Numbered from the stretch's first letter, positions 18,221 to 29,807 are shown. The stretch: 64,000 bases of DNA from Tenericutes bacterium MZ-XQ (GCA_002838205.1 CP017950.1:1246858-1310857); one strand, 5' to 3'. Notes: a model not told the origin generated them from the letters alone. A program made the numbers and translations.

Positions 18221-18643
18221 ATGGATTTAAAAGAAAGATATTTCAATAAAATAAGATCTGAAAGATTAAGACTTACCAAGTCTAGAAAAGCAATGATCGA
18301 GATTCTTCAAGATAAGCATCTTACCTTTAAGGAGATTCAAAAGGCTTTAGCAAGCCGTGGTTTTTATAATGTTTCTACGATCTATAACAACTTAGAATTC
18401 TTAATGGAACATAAAATGGTCGTTGAAATTTATATTAATAATGTTAAATATTATGACTTAGCGATGGATAATCCAATGCATAGCGCTGATAGTCATATCC
18501 ACGTAATGAATAAAGAAACCAATGAAATCACTGAAGTGAACAGTCCTGAAATCTTTGATTACATTATGAAGCATGAGTCATTTAAAGATCTTGATTTAGA
18601 ATATATCAGGATTATTATCTCTGCAAATAAAAAAAGAAAATAA
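18221..18643 (+). CDS. Fur-family regulator lacking the CxxC zinc site
   Basis: A 140-residue protein with the Fur winged helix (RLRLTKSRKAMIEILQ and NVSTIYNNLEFLMEHKMV) and a short dimerisation domain. The normal Fur/PerR/Zur signature H-H-x-H followed by CxxC is reduced: SHIHVMNKETNEITEV keeps two His, but no Cys pair is present in the protein. It thus lacks the structural zinc site, and the sensed ligand is unclear. The ribosome site AAAGGAGA precedes ATG 18221. It is a single-gene unit ending at a shared bidirectional terminator, divergent from nadD. Confidence 0.85.
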   Translation: MDLKERYFNKIRSERLRLTKSRKAMIEILQDKHLTFKEIQKALASRGFYNVSTIYNNLEFLMEHKMVVEIYINNVKYYDLAMDNPMHSADSHIHVMNKETNEITEVNSPEIFDYIMKHESFKDLDLEYIRIIISANKKRK

Positions 18644-18654
18644 TTGAACTCAAT

Positions 18655-18677
18655 AAAAAGGCACTTGGTGCCTTTTT
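18655..18677. terminator. Bidirectional terminator, Fur-like gene / mgsA
   Basis: AAAAAGGCAC-TTG-GTGCCTTTTT: the stem with A and T flanks serves both convergent genes. Confidence 0.85.
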
Positions 18678-19041
18678 ATTTTTCTAATGCATTGATAAAT
18701 AGATCAGCTGTAGAACGATTTGTAGCTAAAGGTATCTCGTAATGATCACTTAATCTTAATAGCGCTGAGACATCAGGTTCATGTGGCTGAGCAGTTAATG
18801 GATCTCTAAAGAAGATAATCATATCAATCAATTGATTTGCAACCATAGATCCGATTTCTTGATCACCACCTAAAGGTCCTGATTTTTTTAAATGAATCTT
18901 TAGTCCAGTATATTTAATGAGTATTGAACCTGTAGTTCCTGTTGCGTAAAGTTCATGCGCTTTAAATACATTTAAATGTTCTTTGACAAACGCAACCATA
19001 TCTGCTTTTTTCTTGTCATGGGCGATAAGTGCTATTTTCAT
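18676..19041 (-). CDS. mgsA: Methylglyoxal synthase
   Basis: A 121-residue enzyme converting dihydroxyacetone phosphate to methylglyoxal. I start at ATG 19041 ([15 protein letters not shown]), which has AAAGGA upstream; an in-frame ATG at 19059 would add six residues of no family match. Signature parts are [15 protein letters not shown], the catalytic-site [15 protein letters not shown] and ATNRSTA. Length is a little short of the enterobacterial form. It overlaps the 3' end of rsmH by 26 bases. The reaction is an overflow route under phosphate limitation or sugar excess. Confidence 0.94.
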   Translation of the reverse strand: MKIALIAHDKKKADMVAFVKEHLNVFKAHELYATGTTGSILIKYTGLKIHLKKSGPLGGDQEIGSMVANQLIDMIIFFRDPLTAQPHEPDVSALLRLSDHYEIPLATNRSTADLFINALEK

Positions 19042-19939
19042 AAGAAGTCCTTTCTGCAACTCTCATTTTTGCTGATTTTGATCTTGAGTTGTTTTTAATT
19101 TCTTCATCTGATGGATATATCGGTTTTTTTGTTATGAGTTTTAACTTTACATGGTCATCCATCATGACTGGTAAATTTTTAGGGAGTTGCGATGTGCTTT
19201 CTGTTTTAAAGAAATGTTTGACTATTCTATCTTCCAATGAGTGAAATGTAATAATGACAATTCTTCCCCCTGGATTAAGCATTTCAACTGCTTGTGTTAA
19301 AACTTCTTCTAAGACACCTAATTCATGATTTACCGCGATTCTTAATGCTTGAAAAACTCTTTTTGCACTATGTCCTTTTTCTTTGAAATTCACTTGGTCA
19401 GTAATTTTTACTAAATCCGAAGTCGTTTTTAACGGTCTTTGATCGATAATTCTTTGTGCAATTTTATAACTATTTTTTTCTTCACCATAGATATAAAATA
19501 TTTTTGCTAATTCATCTTTGTCATAGGTATTTACAATCTCTTCTGCTGTTAAGCTTTGTGACTGGTCCATTCTCATATCTAACTGTGCTTCTTTCAAATA
19601 GGTAAACCCTCTTGTATTATCGTCAATTTGAAAACTTGACATGCCTAAATCTAGTAATAATCCATCTATTTTTGTTACACCTTCATGATTCAACTTTGTT
19701 TTTAGGTATCTAAAATTACTTTTGATAATCTTATAATTTTCAAATCCTTGAAGTACTGTTTTAGCATAATTAATTGCATAATCGTCTTGGTCAAATGCGT
19801 ATAAAAAGCCATTTTCTAGATGTTCAAGTATTTTTTTCGAATGTCCAGCACCACCGAGTGTGCCATCAACATAAACACCATTTTTTTTAATATTTAGATA
19901 TTCTATTGCTTCATTAAGTAATACTGTTACATGTTTCAT
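19016..19939 (-). CDS. rsmH: 16S rRNA m4C1402 methyltransferase
   Basis: A 307-residue S-adenosylmethionine-dependent enzyme (MraW) methylating N4 of C1402 in 16S rRNA. It begins [18 protein letters not shown] and has the SAM motif [11 protein letters not shown], the [11 protein letters not shown] block and the C-terminal [12 protein letters not shown]. In walled Firmicutes it sits in the mraZ-rsmH-ftsL-pbp cluster; here it is followed by mgsA and preceded by rpmF, so the division/wall cluster is absent. A promoter TTGACA-17-TATAGT is upstream. The ribosome site is weak. Confidence 0.95.
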   Translation of the reverse strand: MKHVTVLLNEAIEYLNIKKNGVYVDGTLGGAGHSKKILEHLENGFLYAFDQDDYAINYAKTVLQGFENYKIIKSNFRYLKTKLNHEGVTKIDGLLLDLGMSSFQIDDNTRGFTYLKEAQLDMRMDQSQSLTAEEIVNTYDKDELAKIFYIYGEEKNSYKIAQRIIDQRPLKTTSDLVKITDQVNFKEKGHSAKRVFQALRIAVNHELGVLEEVLTQAVEMLNPGGRIVIITFHSLEDRIVKHFFKTESTSQLPKNLPVMMDDHVKLKLITKKPIYPSDEEIKNNSRSKSAKMRVAERTSYENSTYRP

Positions 19940-19978
19940 AAATACACATCTTTTCTATGATATCATTTGCATAATTCA

Positions 19979-20007
19979 ACTATATATGAATTTTTTTTGT
20001 TTGTCAA
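19979..20007 (-). promoter_or_regulatory. rsmH promoter
   Basis: Minus-strand -35 TTGACA (20007-20002), 17-base spacer, -10 TATAGT (19984-19979). Confidence 0.75.
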
Positions 20008-20018
20008 TTCAGCTAAAG

Positions 20019-20041
20019 AAAAAGGTGCCTTCGGCACCCTT
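20019..20041 (-). terminator. rpmF terminator
   Basis: GGTGCC-TTC-GGCACC with an A run on the plus side reads as a stem plus T run on the minus strand, right after rpmF. Confidence 0.85.
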
Positions 20042-20043
20042 CC

Positions 20044-20235
20044 TTAATCCTCTTTGGATTGTTTTTTGGTTAATACTTGTTGACCTTTGTAATAACCACT
20101 GTTTGGTGTTACACGGTGTGGTAATGTGAATTCACCAGTTTGTGGGCAAACAACTAACGCAGGAGCAGTCAATTTGTAATGTGTACGACGTTTTCTCTTC
20201 GCAGTTTTACCCGTTCTTCTAAATGGAACAGCCAT
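20044..20235 (-). CDS. rpmF: 50S ribosomal protein L32
   Basis: A 63-residue basic ribosomal protein beginning [20 protein letters not shown]. The zinc-ribbon version has four Cys; here only one remains ([20 protein letters not shown]), so this is the zinc-free form. It follows the YceD-like gene by 11 bases, a conserved pairing, and ends at a hairpin terminator. Confidence 0.96.
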   Translation of the reverse strand: MAVPFRRTGKTAKRKRRTHYKLTAPALVVCPQTGEFTLPHRVTPNSGYYKGQQVLTKKQSKED

Positions 20236-20246
20236 CTGTTCACCTC

Positions 20247-20678
20247 CTATTTTTTCAAGAGCTTATCTAGATCAGCAAATGCAGGATGTGGACTCTTTTC
20301 CTCTTCAAAAAGGAGTTCTTTTGCATCTGGATGATAGATGGTATACGGTTTTTCACTTATGATGTATCCAAATATGATATCTGATAAATCAATCTCATTT
20401 GTTAAAATAAAATCTGCATCTTCTTGATCACCAAATATAACTTCTTCTTTAATATCCATGTGGTATTCAACTGGCTTTAGCGTTTTTGAACACGCTAACT
20501 CCATGTCAACACTTACATCAATATCAAGTATGAGTGTATCCTCTTGATCATCAACATCTATATGAATTTTAGCGGGTTTTATGGATAAAATATCATCAAT
20601 CGCTTCTATTTCTTTTTGATAATCATAAGTAAAATCTAATGAGGCTTTTTCTTTAATTTCATGTAGCAATATTTTCAT
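20247..20678 (-). CDS. YceD/DUF177-family protein
   Basis: A 143-residue acidic protein of the YceD (DUF177) family, nearly always encoded directly upstream of rpmF as here; the plant and bacterial members act in 23S rRNA accumulation or ribosome assembly. The central stretch [20 protein letters not shown] matches the family's conserved Cys-containing core. A near-consensus promoter (TTGACA-17-TATAAT) lies directly upstream, and the ribosome site is GAGGTGATG. Confidence 0.88.
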   Translation of the reverse strand: MKILLHEIKEKASLDFTYDYQKEIEAIDDILSIKPAKIHIDVDDQEDTLILDIDVSVDMELACSKTLKPVEYHMDIKEEVIFGDQEDADFILTNEIDLSDIIFGYIISEKPYTIYHPDAKELLFEEEKSPHPAFADLDKLLKK

Positions 20679-20698
20679 AACATCACCTCAACGAAAGT

Positions 20699-20727
20699 AT
20701 TATACAAAATAAATCTCTAAATGTCAA
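20699..20727 (-). promoter_or_regulatory. Promoter of the yceD-rpmF operon
   Basis: Minus-strand -35 TTGACA (20727-20722), exact 17-base spacer, -10 TATAAT (20704-20699): full consensus, as expected for a ribosomal protein operon. Confidence 0.85.
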
Positions 20728-20784
20728 TGATAACATCATATAATCTCCTAACTAGGAGCATTGATAGTTATCAATCATATCAAT

Positions 20785-21651
20785 TTAAGCTGATTTTTCA
20801 CTTCTAACTTTTGTTTTAAATAAATCAAGGATTTGTTGTTCAGTTGGTGTTAAAATTTCAGGCAGATCATATTGGTCGTGCATGCGATGATTTCTCAAAT
20901 GAAACTGAACATTTTTTCCATTAGATAATCCAACTTCTAAATCCAGCATAATGTACTTAGGTTTATTTGGATGATCATATTTGATTTGTGTTTCCATTTG
21001 AACAACATCAAAATAATTAAACTCTCCAGAAATATCATATGCAATATGACCGTTTCTATGATCAATATTCGCTTGATAGTAAAACAACGTCTCTTTACCA
21101 AAAAATAACATTGTTATAAGCGCTTGGTCATAAATTTGCGTATATGTACCATCTGGTTTTTGATCTAATCTATAATGCACAGTATCATGCTCACTATATG
21201 CATCTGGTATTGTGATAATAATTGGTTTTTGATATGCATTTCGATTTATACTCAATAATCTTTCAGCTCTTAAAATTGCCTGATTATAGTCATCTTGCAT
21301 AAACTTTATGAAACTATCTTTTTCTCTACCGGAAAATTTCTTAAAATATTTTTGTGTCCATTTTGATCGATTTTTTATTCTTTTAGGGTTATCATTCTTT
21401 AAAGCAGCTTTTTCAGCCTTTTTTTGTGCTCTTTGTTCTTTTTTTAATGCTTTTTGATCTTTCTTGTTTTTCTCTTTAGCTAAGTCAGCTTCTTCTAATG
21501 CTTTGAGTTCTTGTTCTTTTTGAGCTTTCTTCTCAGCTTTAGAAAGTTTTTTAGGTGCCTTTTCAACTGCTTGCACTTTTGATTCATCTACAGTTTGTTG
21601 ATTATCGTCTTGCAAAGTTTCTGTCGCGGTTAAGTCTTTATCTTTATTCAT
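20785..21651 (-). CDS. Hypothetical protein with long K/A/E-rich N-terminus
   Basis: I start at ATG 21651 (MNKDKDLTATETLQDDNQQ), which has AAAGGTGG at good distance; a GTG at 21669 would add six residues. The first 95 residues are highly charged, rich in Lys, Ala and Glu, and likely a disordered or coiled segment. Residues 100-288 form a compact, folded-looking domain with mixed beta and alpha composition (PIIITIPDAYSEHDTVHYRL, DISGEFNYFDVVQMETQI, KPKYIMLDLEVGLSNGKNVQ). There is no signal peptide or membrane segment. I do not recognise the family. It is transcribed alone, with two small hairpins downstream. Confidence 0.7.
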   Translation of the reverse strand: MNKDKDLTATETLQDDNQQTVDESKVQAVEKAPKKLSKAEKKAQKEQELKALEEADLAKEKNKKDQKALKKEQRAQKKAEKAALKNDNPKRIKNRSKWTQKYFKKFSGREKDSFIKFMQDDYNQAILRAERLLSINRNAYQKPIIITIPDAYSEHDTVHYRLDQKPDGTYTQIYDQALITMLFFGKETLFYYQANIDHRNGHIAYDISGEFNYFDVVQMETQIKYDHPNKPKYIMLDLEVGLSNGKNVQFHLRNHRMHDQYDLPEILTPTEQQILDLFKTKVRSEKSA

Positions 21652-21738
21652 ATGAATACCACCTTTCACCTTTACTCTATTTTAACAAATAAATTGAATT
21701 ATCGTCAAACTTTTATGAGTTTTCATAGATTTTTTAGT

Positions 21739-22731
21739 TTATTCGTCAACTATGACTCCATCATATAGTAAAGTCTTGAACTCTTCTTTATCAATATCTA
21801 AAATATAAGTGTCTATCTCATCTTGAGCAAAAATCTCATCAATCGTTTTTTTGGTGAACTCTTGATCTATAAACAGTTTTTCGAATGATTCTAATGGTTT
21901 TGTGTCAAAAAAATCACCTAATATTTTAAAATTCTTAATAAGGCCATCGTGTAAATCAATCATCACCTCAATAAGACCACCTTTGATTCTTCGTTTCAAT
22001 GTTTTTGTATGTGGCGGTTGCTTTTTAAATATCCAGTCTTTTGATTCGTATTTTTTTGCCATTTCTTTAATTTTAGCAATCTCTTCATCAGTAAGTTCAT
22101 AGGTCTCAAAAGTCAATGTGTTTTCAAAGTGTTTGATTAATTGCTGTTGTGTCATACCATTCAAGTATGGTTTTAAATTTGTAACACGTGAACGCACACT
22201 ATCAACACCCTTGCTTACGAGTTTCTCATCAGATGGTGTGATTGCTCTTACCATTGTTTCTAGATCACAATCATATAAGAATGTACCATGCATAAGCATT
22301 CCATGTTTGTTTTGTAAAAATGCGTTCCCTGATATTTTTTTACCATCATATAGCAAATCATTTCTTCCACTAAACTCTATATTGATATTCAGCAATTTCA
22401 TAGAATCAATAATTTTTGATAGATAAGTCTTAAAACTGAAATTTTTATTCGTTTTTTTCGTGATAATTGAAAACATTGTATTTCTATGATCTGCATATAC
22501 ACAACCTCCACCAGTTGGACGTCTATATACATCTATGTTATTTTCTTTTAAGAATGCTAGATTTACTTCATTTTCAATCACCTGATTTTTACCAATGACT
22601 ACACCATGAATTTCCCAAGTGAAAAAGTATGTTTCGTTATCTTTCAGTTTTTCATTTAATATATACTCTTCTAATGCAAAATAAAAATAAGGTTTCAATT
22701 GTCCCTCGTTATGATGTCTAACTAAAATCAT
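21739..22731 (-). CDS. lplA: Lipoate-protein ligase A
   Basis: A 330-residue ligase that activates lipoate with ATP and attaches it to lipoyl domains of dehydrogenase complexes. I choose ATG 22731 (MILVRHHNEGQLKPYFYFAL), which has AGGAGG nine bases upstream; the frame open to 22833 adds 34 residues unlike the family. Key blocks are RRPTGGGCVYADHRNTMFSI, SGRNDLLYDGKKISGNA and HGTFLYDCDLETM. The C-terminal accessory domain is present. It is divergent from the DUF2177 gene. Confidence 0.93.
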   Translation of the reverse strand: MILVRHHNEGQLKPYFYFALEEYILNEKLKDNETYFFTWEIHGVVIGKNQVIENEVNLAFLKENNIDVYRRPTGGGCVYADHRNTMFSIITKKTNKNFSFKTYLSKIIDSMKLLNINIEFSGRNDLLYDGKKISGNAFLQNKHGMLMHGTFLYDCDLETMVRAITPSDEKLVSKGVDSVRSRVTNLKPYLNGMTQQQLIKHFENTLTFETYELTDEEIAKIKEMAKKYESKDWIFKKQPPHTKTLKRRIKGGLIEVMIDLHDGLIKNFKILGDFFDTKPLESFEKLFIDQEFTKKTIDEIFAQDEIDTYILDIDKEEFKTLLYDGVIVDE

Positions 22732-22892
22732 TTGATAGCCTCCTAAGTTCATTCTATAAAAATTATACCATGTATATATTTTATAAAAAAGCAGATTGTT
22801 TTGAAATTGAAAATATTGTGTGAAAAAATGCAAATTATAATCTATCTAATATGAATGATGTTATAATGAAGACAATAAAGGATGGTGTTATT

Positions 22893-23294
22893 ATGTTACT
22901 ATTTATCAAACTATTTGCAATTTCATTTGTCATATTCTTTGTTATTGATCTCATTTGGTTAGGTATCATAGCTAAAAATTTATACCAACAGTACATTGGA
23001 AAATTACTGAAATCAGATGTAAACTGGGTTGCTGCTATAGTTTTCTATTTATTATTTATTGCAGGGTTAGTGTTATTTGTTTTAATTCCTGGTGTTGATA
23101 AACAAAGTTTAAGTCATGTGATGATCTATGGTGCACTCTTCGGTTTTATTACATATGCTACTTATGATCTAACCAATTTAGCTACTCTAAAGGATTGGCC
23201 AATTCAAATCACAATCATCGATTTAGCTTGGGGAACATTTTTAGGTTTCTCAACTTCAACTATATCATATCTATTATTTCAACTAATATTTTAG
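22893..23294 (+). CDS. DUF2177-family membrane protein
   Basis: A 133-residue protein with four hydrophobic segments when started at ATG 22893 (MLLFIKLFAISFVIFFVIDL), supported by GGATGGTG upstream; the frame is open from 22851. The block YATYDLTNLATLKDWP is typical of DUF2177, a small membrane family of unknown function. It ends 12 bases before the DhaL-DegV gene, so the two form an operon; the link with fatty-acid activation is only suggested by position. Confidence 0.75.
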   Translation: MLLFIKLFAISFVIFFVIDLIWLGIIAKNLYQQYIGKLLKSDVNWVAAIVFYLLFIAGLVLFVLIPGVDKQSLSHVMIYGALFGFITYATYDLTNLATLKDWPIQITIIDLAWGTFLGFSTSTISYLLFQLIF

Positions 23295-23306
23295 GAGGGT
23301 TTTTCC

Positions 23307-25085
23307 TTGGATACAATTGCATTAAACAACAAACTCATCTATAACGCATTTGTTATAGGCGCACGAAATGTTATCTCTGAAAAAAACAGTTTGAACAAAA
23401 TCAATGTCTTCCCAGTGCCAGATGGAGATACTGGGACAAATTTAGCATCACTGATGCAAACTATTATTGACAAAGCCAGTATGAAAGAAACTACTGCTGA
23501 AACCATGCAAACCATCGTTGATGCTGCAATCGAAGGTGCTAGAGGAAATTCAGGTATTATCTTTGCTTCTTATATCAATGGTTTTTATGAGTCAATAAGT
23601 AAAGAAGAGATTACAGTAGATGAGTTTATCGAAATCATTAATCATGCGTATGAAGAAGCATATCAATCTATAAACACGCCTGTTGAAGGTACCATGATTA
23701 CACTTATGCGTGCTTGGGGACATGCTTTAAACAGCCTAAAAGACGCTGGTCATACAGTTGTCGACATGTTTTCTAAAGCTTATGAGATGCTGCAACTTGA
23801 ACTTAAAAAGACGACAGAGATGTTGGCTGTATTAAAAGAAAACAAAGTAGTTGATGCTGGAGCAAAAGGCTTTGTTCATTTTGTTGAAGGATTTATTAAA
23901 TCATTAAAAGGTGAAGAAGTTGTTGTAGAATTTCAAGATATTCCAGAAGTCACAGAAGCTCTTCACATCGATCACTTAGATGAATCACAATTTAGATATT
24001 GTACAGAAGCATTGCTTGCTGCAAACGACTTAAATGTTAGTGAAATCAAATCATATCTAAATGAGATTGGTGATTCGCTTGTTATAGCTGGAAATCAAAG
24101 ACGTTTACGTGTTCATATACATACAGATGTTCCAGATCAAGTCTTTCAATACTTGGCTTCTCATGGAAAAATTGTAGAGCAAAAAGTCGATGATATGATA
24201 AGACAATTTGAAATGGTTAATCATAAGAAATATGATATTGCTCTAGTGACTGATTCGATTGCGGATCTTCCAAAAGAACTTGTTGATCAATATCAAATCC
24301 ATCAATATCCACTTGGTTTAATGATAAATGATACAACTTATTACGATAAACTAACCATCTATTCTAAAGACTTTTATAAAATGATGGATAGTTTAGAAGT
24401 TTACCCAACTTCTTCTCAACCCAATCCAAAATCTTTAGAAAACTTCTTCTCACAATTAACGACTTATTATGATAAAATCATTGTTTTAACAGTTTCTTCT
24501 AAGATGAGCGGCACATATCAAACATTTGTAGATGCGACTTCTAAATTCAAAGATCAAAAAATCAGTGTGATTGATTCCATTCAAAACTCTGGAGCTCAAG
24601 GCTTACTTGTTCTTAAAGCTGCTGAACTCATCGATCAAAATAAATCATTTGATGAAATTGTTTCATCGATTGAGAAATTAAAACAAGAATCAAAGATTTT
24701 AGTAAGTGTTAAAACGCTTAAATACATGGTTAAAGGTGGACGTGTTAAGAAAGTTACAGGCTTAGTTGGTAAGATCTTAAACTTGAAACCAGTCATCTCT
24801 ATTGATGCTAAAGGTGAAGGCATCATCTTTGATAAAGGATTCAGTATGAAATCGAGTAATAAAAAGATCTATAAACATGTTGAATCAGTCACTAAAACCC
24901 ATCACATCGACAAATATGCAATTGTTCATGCGAATGCTCCTGAACGAGCAGAATCATATGAGAAAGTTTATACTGAACTCATTGGAAAAAAACCTGAGTA
25001 TATCATGGATATCTCAAGTATTGTTGCATTAAGTGCTGGTATTGGTACAGTTGCAATCGCTTATATAAAGGGCGAAGCAAAATAG
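23307..25085 (+). CDS. DhaL-DegV fusion (FakA-FakB-like fatty acid kinase)
   Basis: A 592-residue protein started at TTG 23307, behind a strong AGGAGGG. Residues 1-205 are a DAK2/DhaL kinase domain with the metal-binding PVPDGDTGTNLASLM and the block EGARGNSGIIFA. A middle linker domain (about 210-305) follows. Residues 308-590 are a full DegV domain: ALVTDSIADLPKEL, YPTSSQPNPKSLENFF, VSSKMSGTYQTF and SVIDSIQNSGAQGL. In S. aureus, FakA (kinase) and FakB (DegV-type fatty-acid carrier) are separate proteins that phosphorylate exogenous fatty acids. Here both parts are in one chain, so a self-contained fatty acid kinase is plausible. Confidence 0.85.
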   Translation: MDTIALNNKLIYNAFVIGARNVISEKNSLNKINVFPVPDGDTGTNLASLMQTIIDKASMKETTAETMQTIVDAAIEGARGNSGIIFASYINGFYESISKEEITVDEFIEIINHAYEEAYQSINTPVEGTMITLMRAWGHALNSLKDAGHTVVDMFSKAYEMLQLELKKTTEMLAVLKENKVVDAGAKGFVHFVEGFIKSLKGEEVVVEFQDIPEVTEALHIDHLDESQFRYCTEALLAANDLNVSEIKSYLNEIGDSLVIAGNQRRLRVHIHTDVPDQVFQYLASHGKIVEQKVDDMIRQFEMVNHKKYDIALVTDSIADLPKELVDQYQIHQYPLGLMINDTTYYDKLTIYSKDFYKMMDSLEVYPTSSQPNPKSLENFFSQLTTYYDKIIVLTVSSKMSGTYQTFVDATSKFKDQKISVIDSIQNSGAQGLLVLKAAELIDQNKSFDEIVSSIEKLKQESKILVSVKTLKYMVKGGRVKKVTGLVGKILNLKPVISIDAKGEGIIFDKGFSMKSSNKKIYKHVESVTKTHHIDKYAIVHANAPERAESYEKVYTELIGKKPEYIMDISSIVALSAGIGTVAIAYIKGEAK

Positions 25086-25094
25086 TGATTCATA

Positions 25095-25125
25095 GATGTT
25101 ATCATTAAGATAGCATCTTTTTTTT
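25095..25125 (+). terminator. Terminator of the DhaL-DegV gene
   Basis: GATGTTATC (25095-25103) pairs with GATAGCATC (25109-25117) with one G-T wobble, followed by a T run. Confidence 0.85.
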
Positions 25126-25129
25126 TGCG

Positions 25130-25158
25130 AAAAAAAAAGTATTTACAAGTGTAAATAC
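25130..25158 (-). terminator. dnaJ terminator
   Basis: GTATTTACA-AG-TGTAAATAC at 25139-25158, with a run of T on the minus strand, directly after the dnaJ stop. Confidence 0.85.
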
Positions 25159-26285
25159 TAATTTTTAAACATATTTTTAAATTTATCCCATGCAGTTTCT
25201 TTTTGCACAGATTCTAGTTTTTCAAGTTGCTCATACAATTTCTTTTCTTGAGCTGAAAGACTCTTTGGTGTCTTAAGTTCAACAACAACTTGTTGATCGC
25301 CTTTTTTCTTACTTCTTACATTAGCGATACCTTTTTCTCTCATTCTTAAAATCGTTCCATGTTCAATACCTGCTGGTATTTTTAAGTTAACATCTCCATA
25401 AATGGTAGGTACTTCTATAGTTGCACCTAAAACTGCTTGAGTAATCGTTATTGGAACCTCTAGGATGATATCATCATGGTGGCGTTTAAAGACTTTATGT
25501 GGTTTCACTCTAAAGTTTAAGTATAAATCACCTTTAGATCCACCTTTTGTCCCTCCATTACCATAACCAGCAACTTTTAGACTCATATTTGTGTCTACAC
25601 CAGCTGGAATGTTAACATCAACTGTTTTAGTCACTCTTTCTATACCAGTGCCGTGGCAAGTGTTACATTTCTTTTTAATCACTTTACCTTGACCGCCACA
25701 TTTTGGACAAACTTGTTGTGTACGCATTGTACCAAACATCGTTCTTTGATCAACATTGACATAGCCATCACCATGACATCGATCACATGCTTCAACATCC
25801 TTAGATGATTCTGCACCTAATCCATGACAAACATGACATTCTTCATCGACTTGAACTTGGATTGTTTTTTTCGTTCCAAGAGCAGCTTCCATAAAATCAA
25901 TGGTCATCGTTTTTTCTAAGTCATCACCACGTTGTGGTCCATTGTAATTACTTTGTCTTTGTGAGCGAGATCCACCGCCGCCAAAAAACTGCGAGAATAT
26001 GTCACTAAATCCACCAAAATCACCAAATCCACCACCAAATCCTTGTCCAGCATTCCCAAATGGACTGCCTTCATGACCGTATTGGTCGTATTGTGCTTTC
26101 TTTTGTGGATCATTTAATGTGTCATACGCTTCTTGCACTTCTTTAAATTTAGTTTCTGCATTTTCTTCTTTAGAAATATCAGGATGATATTTTTTGGCAA
26201 GTGTTCGATACGCTTTTTTGATTTCTTCTTGACTTGCGCCTTTTTTTAGTCCTAATATCTCATAATAATCTCTTTTATTTGCCAT
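25158..26285 (-). CDS. dnaJ: Chaperone DnaJ
   Basis: A 375-residue type I Hsp40 co-chaperone. The J domain (residues 4-70) has the HPD motif in KKYHPDIS. A Gly/Phe-rich linker follows (about 75-115). The zinc domain has four CxxCxGxG repeats: [24 protein letters not shown] and CNTCHGTG. The C-terminal substrate domain is complete. It is the last gene of the hrcA-grpE-dnaK-dnaJ cluster. Confidence 0.97.
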   Translation of the reverse strand: MANKRDYYEILGLKKGASQEEIKKAYRTLAKKYHPDISKEENAETKFKEVQEAYDTLNDPQKKAQYDQYGHEGSPFGNAGQGFGGGFGDFGGFSDIFSQFFGGGGSRSQRQSNYNGPQRGDDLEKTMTIDFMEAALGTKKTIQVQVDEECHVCHGLGAESSKDVEACDRCHGDGYVNVDQRTMFGTMRTQQVCPKCGGQGKVIKKKCNTCHGTGIERVTKTVDVNIPAGVDTNMSLKVAGYGNGGTKGGSKGDLYLNFRVKPHKVFKRHHDDIILEVPITITQAVLGATIEVPTIYGDVNLKIPAGIEHGTILRMREKGIANVRSKKKGDQQVVVELKTPKSLSAQEKKLYEQLEKLESVQKETAWDKFKNMFKN

Positions 26286-26307
26286 AAAGCATCAACTCCA
26301 TAGTGCT

Positions 26308-26326
26308 AAAGGGGCAATGCCCCTTT
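26308..26326. other. Intercistronic hairpin between dnaK and dnaJ
   Basis: AAAGGGGCAATGCCCCTTT is a near-perfect palindrome between the dnaK stop and the dnaJ start. It lacks a long T run, so it may be a weak attenuator or an RNA-stability element that sets a lower DnaJ level. Confidence 0.6.
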
Positions 26327-26329
26327 TGC

Positions 26330-28733
<2,404 letters not shown>

Positions 28734-28750
28734 TTTATAATCATCCTTTA

Positions 28751-29764
28751 CTATTTTTTATAAAGTTTACCTAAGTTGCTTGCGATATATTCTACTAAAG
28801 GTATGACTTTATTGTATTGCATTCTTGTGGGTCCTACGACTGCAATGGTTCCATGTTCTTCTTCACTAATGCGATACGGGACAGAGATAACCGTACAATT
28901 TTCCATAGGTATTAATCTTAAGTCACTACCAAACCTAATCGATAATCCATCTTCTTGACCAATGAACTTAAGCAGTTCCCTTCGATCGAGCATATCCACA
29001 AAGTTTTTTATGTGTGAAGCGCTATGAAACTCCGGTTGGTCAAAGATGTTGGTTACACCAGATAAATAGAAATTTTCTTCTGCAAATTTAGAAAACGCAT
29101 CAATAAACGACTCAATAATTTGTTCTTGATAAGCCATAAATGATTCGATTTGTGTTTTTGCAAAAGCATTTTTTAAAATATCGCTTGCTTCAATGATATT
29201 TCGTTCTTTTAATAAATCATCAAGTGTTTTAATAACTTTTCTGACACCCTCGATATCACCATCATCAGGTATTGTTATCGATTGATGTTGGACATGTCCT
29301 TGATCGGTAACAATCAAAATGACAGCTTCATATTCTGATAAAGGTATAAAATCAATTTTTTTGATTTTTGCTGTATGCCCACTTGGACCTACAGCTAAGG
29401 CTGCGTAATTTGTTAAATCTGATAAAAGATTGATTGCCTCTTCAACAGTTTTTTCACGTGCCATCTTATTTTTTAAGAAAATTTCATCAATGAGTGGAAA
29501 TGATTCTAATACATCTTGATCTCTAGTCACTAAATGCTCAACATAATAGCGATATCCTAATTCTGATGGAATACGTCCACTTGAAGTATGTGTTTTTTCT
29601 AAATATCCTAACTCTTCAAGTTGTGCCATATCATATCTCAAGGTTGCACTTGAAAAATTAAGATATGGAAGTTGTGTTAAAGCTTTAGAACCAACAGGTT
29701 GTGCATCTTTCACATAAAGTTCAATAATGGCTTTTAAGATCAATTTTTGTCTACTTGTTAACAT
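28751..29764 (-). CDS. hrcA: Heat-shock repressor HrcA
   Basis: A 337-residue repressor of class I heat-shock genes. The N-terminal winged helix includes LTSRQKLILKAIIELY and SSATLRYDMAQLEELGYLEK. The GAF-like core and the C-terminal block RMQYNKVIPLVEYIASNLGK match the family. It is the first gene of the operon and should bind the CIRCE-like sites upstream; folding of HrcA usually depends on GroEL, which is not in this window. Confidence 0.96.
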   Translation of the reverse strand: MLTSRQKLILKAIIELYVKDAQPVGSKALTQLPYLNFSSATLRYDMAQLEELGYLEKTHTSSGRIPSELGYRYYVEHLVTRDQDVLESFPLIDEIFLKNKMAREKTVEEAINLLSDLTNYAALAVGPSGHTAKIKKIDFIPLSEYEAVILIVTDQGHVQHQSITIPDDGDIEGVRKVIKTLDDLLKERNIIEASDILKNAFAKTQIESFMAYQEQIIESFIDAFSKFAEENFYLSGVTNIFDQPEFHSASHIKNFVDMLDRRELLKFIGQEDGLSIRFGSDLRLIPMENCTVISVPYRISEEEHGTIAVVGPTRMQYNKVIPLVEYIASNLGKLYKK

Positions 29765-29776
29765 CCACTCACCTCT

Positions 29777-29803
29777 TTAGCACTCCTTTTTGGTTTGTGC
29801 CAA
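29777..29803. promoter_or_regulatory. Degenerate CIRCE element 1 (hrcA operon)
   Basis: TTAGCACTC, nine bases, then TTGTGCCAA. The left arm is a perfect CIRCE arm; the right arm keeps six of nine positions of GAGTGCTAA. It lies just upstream of the hrcA ribosome site, within the leader. Confidence 0.75.
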
Positions 29804-29807
29804 TATC

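Noticed and set aside
21739-22833. Longer start of lplA at 22833
   Set aside because: The upstream 34 residues are unlike the family and AGGAGG marks the ATG at 22731.
25095-25158. A small RNA between the DhaL-DegV gene and dnaJ
   Set aside because: The two hairpins are fully explained as back-to-back terminators of convergent genes.
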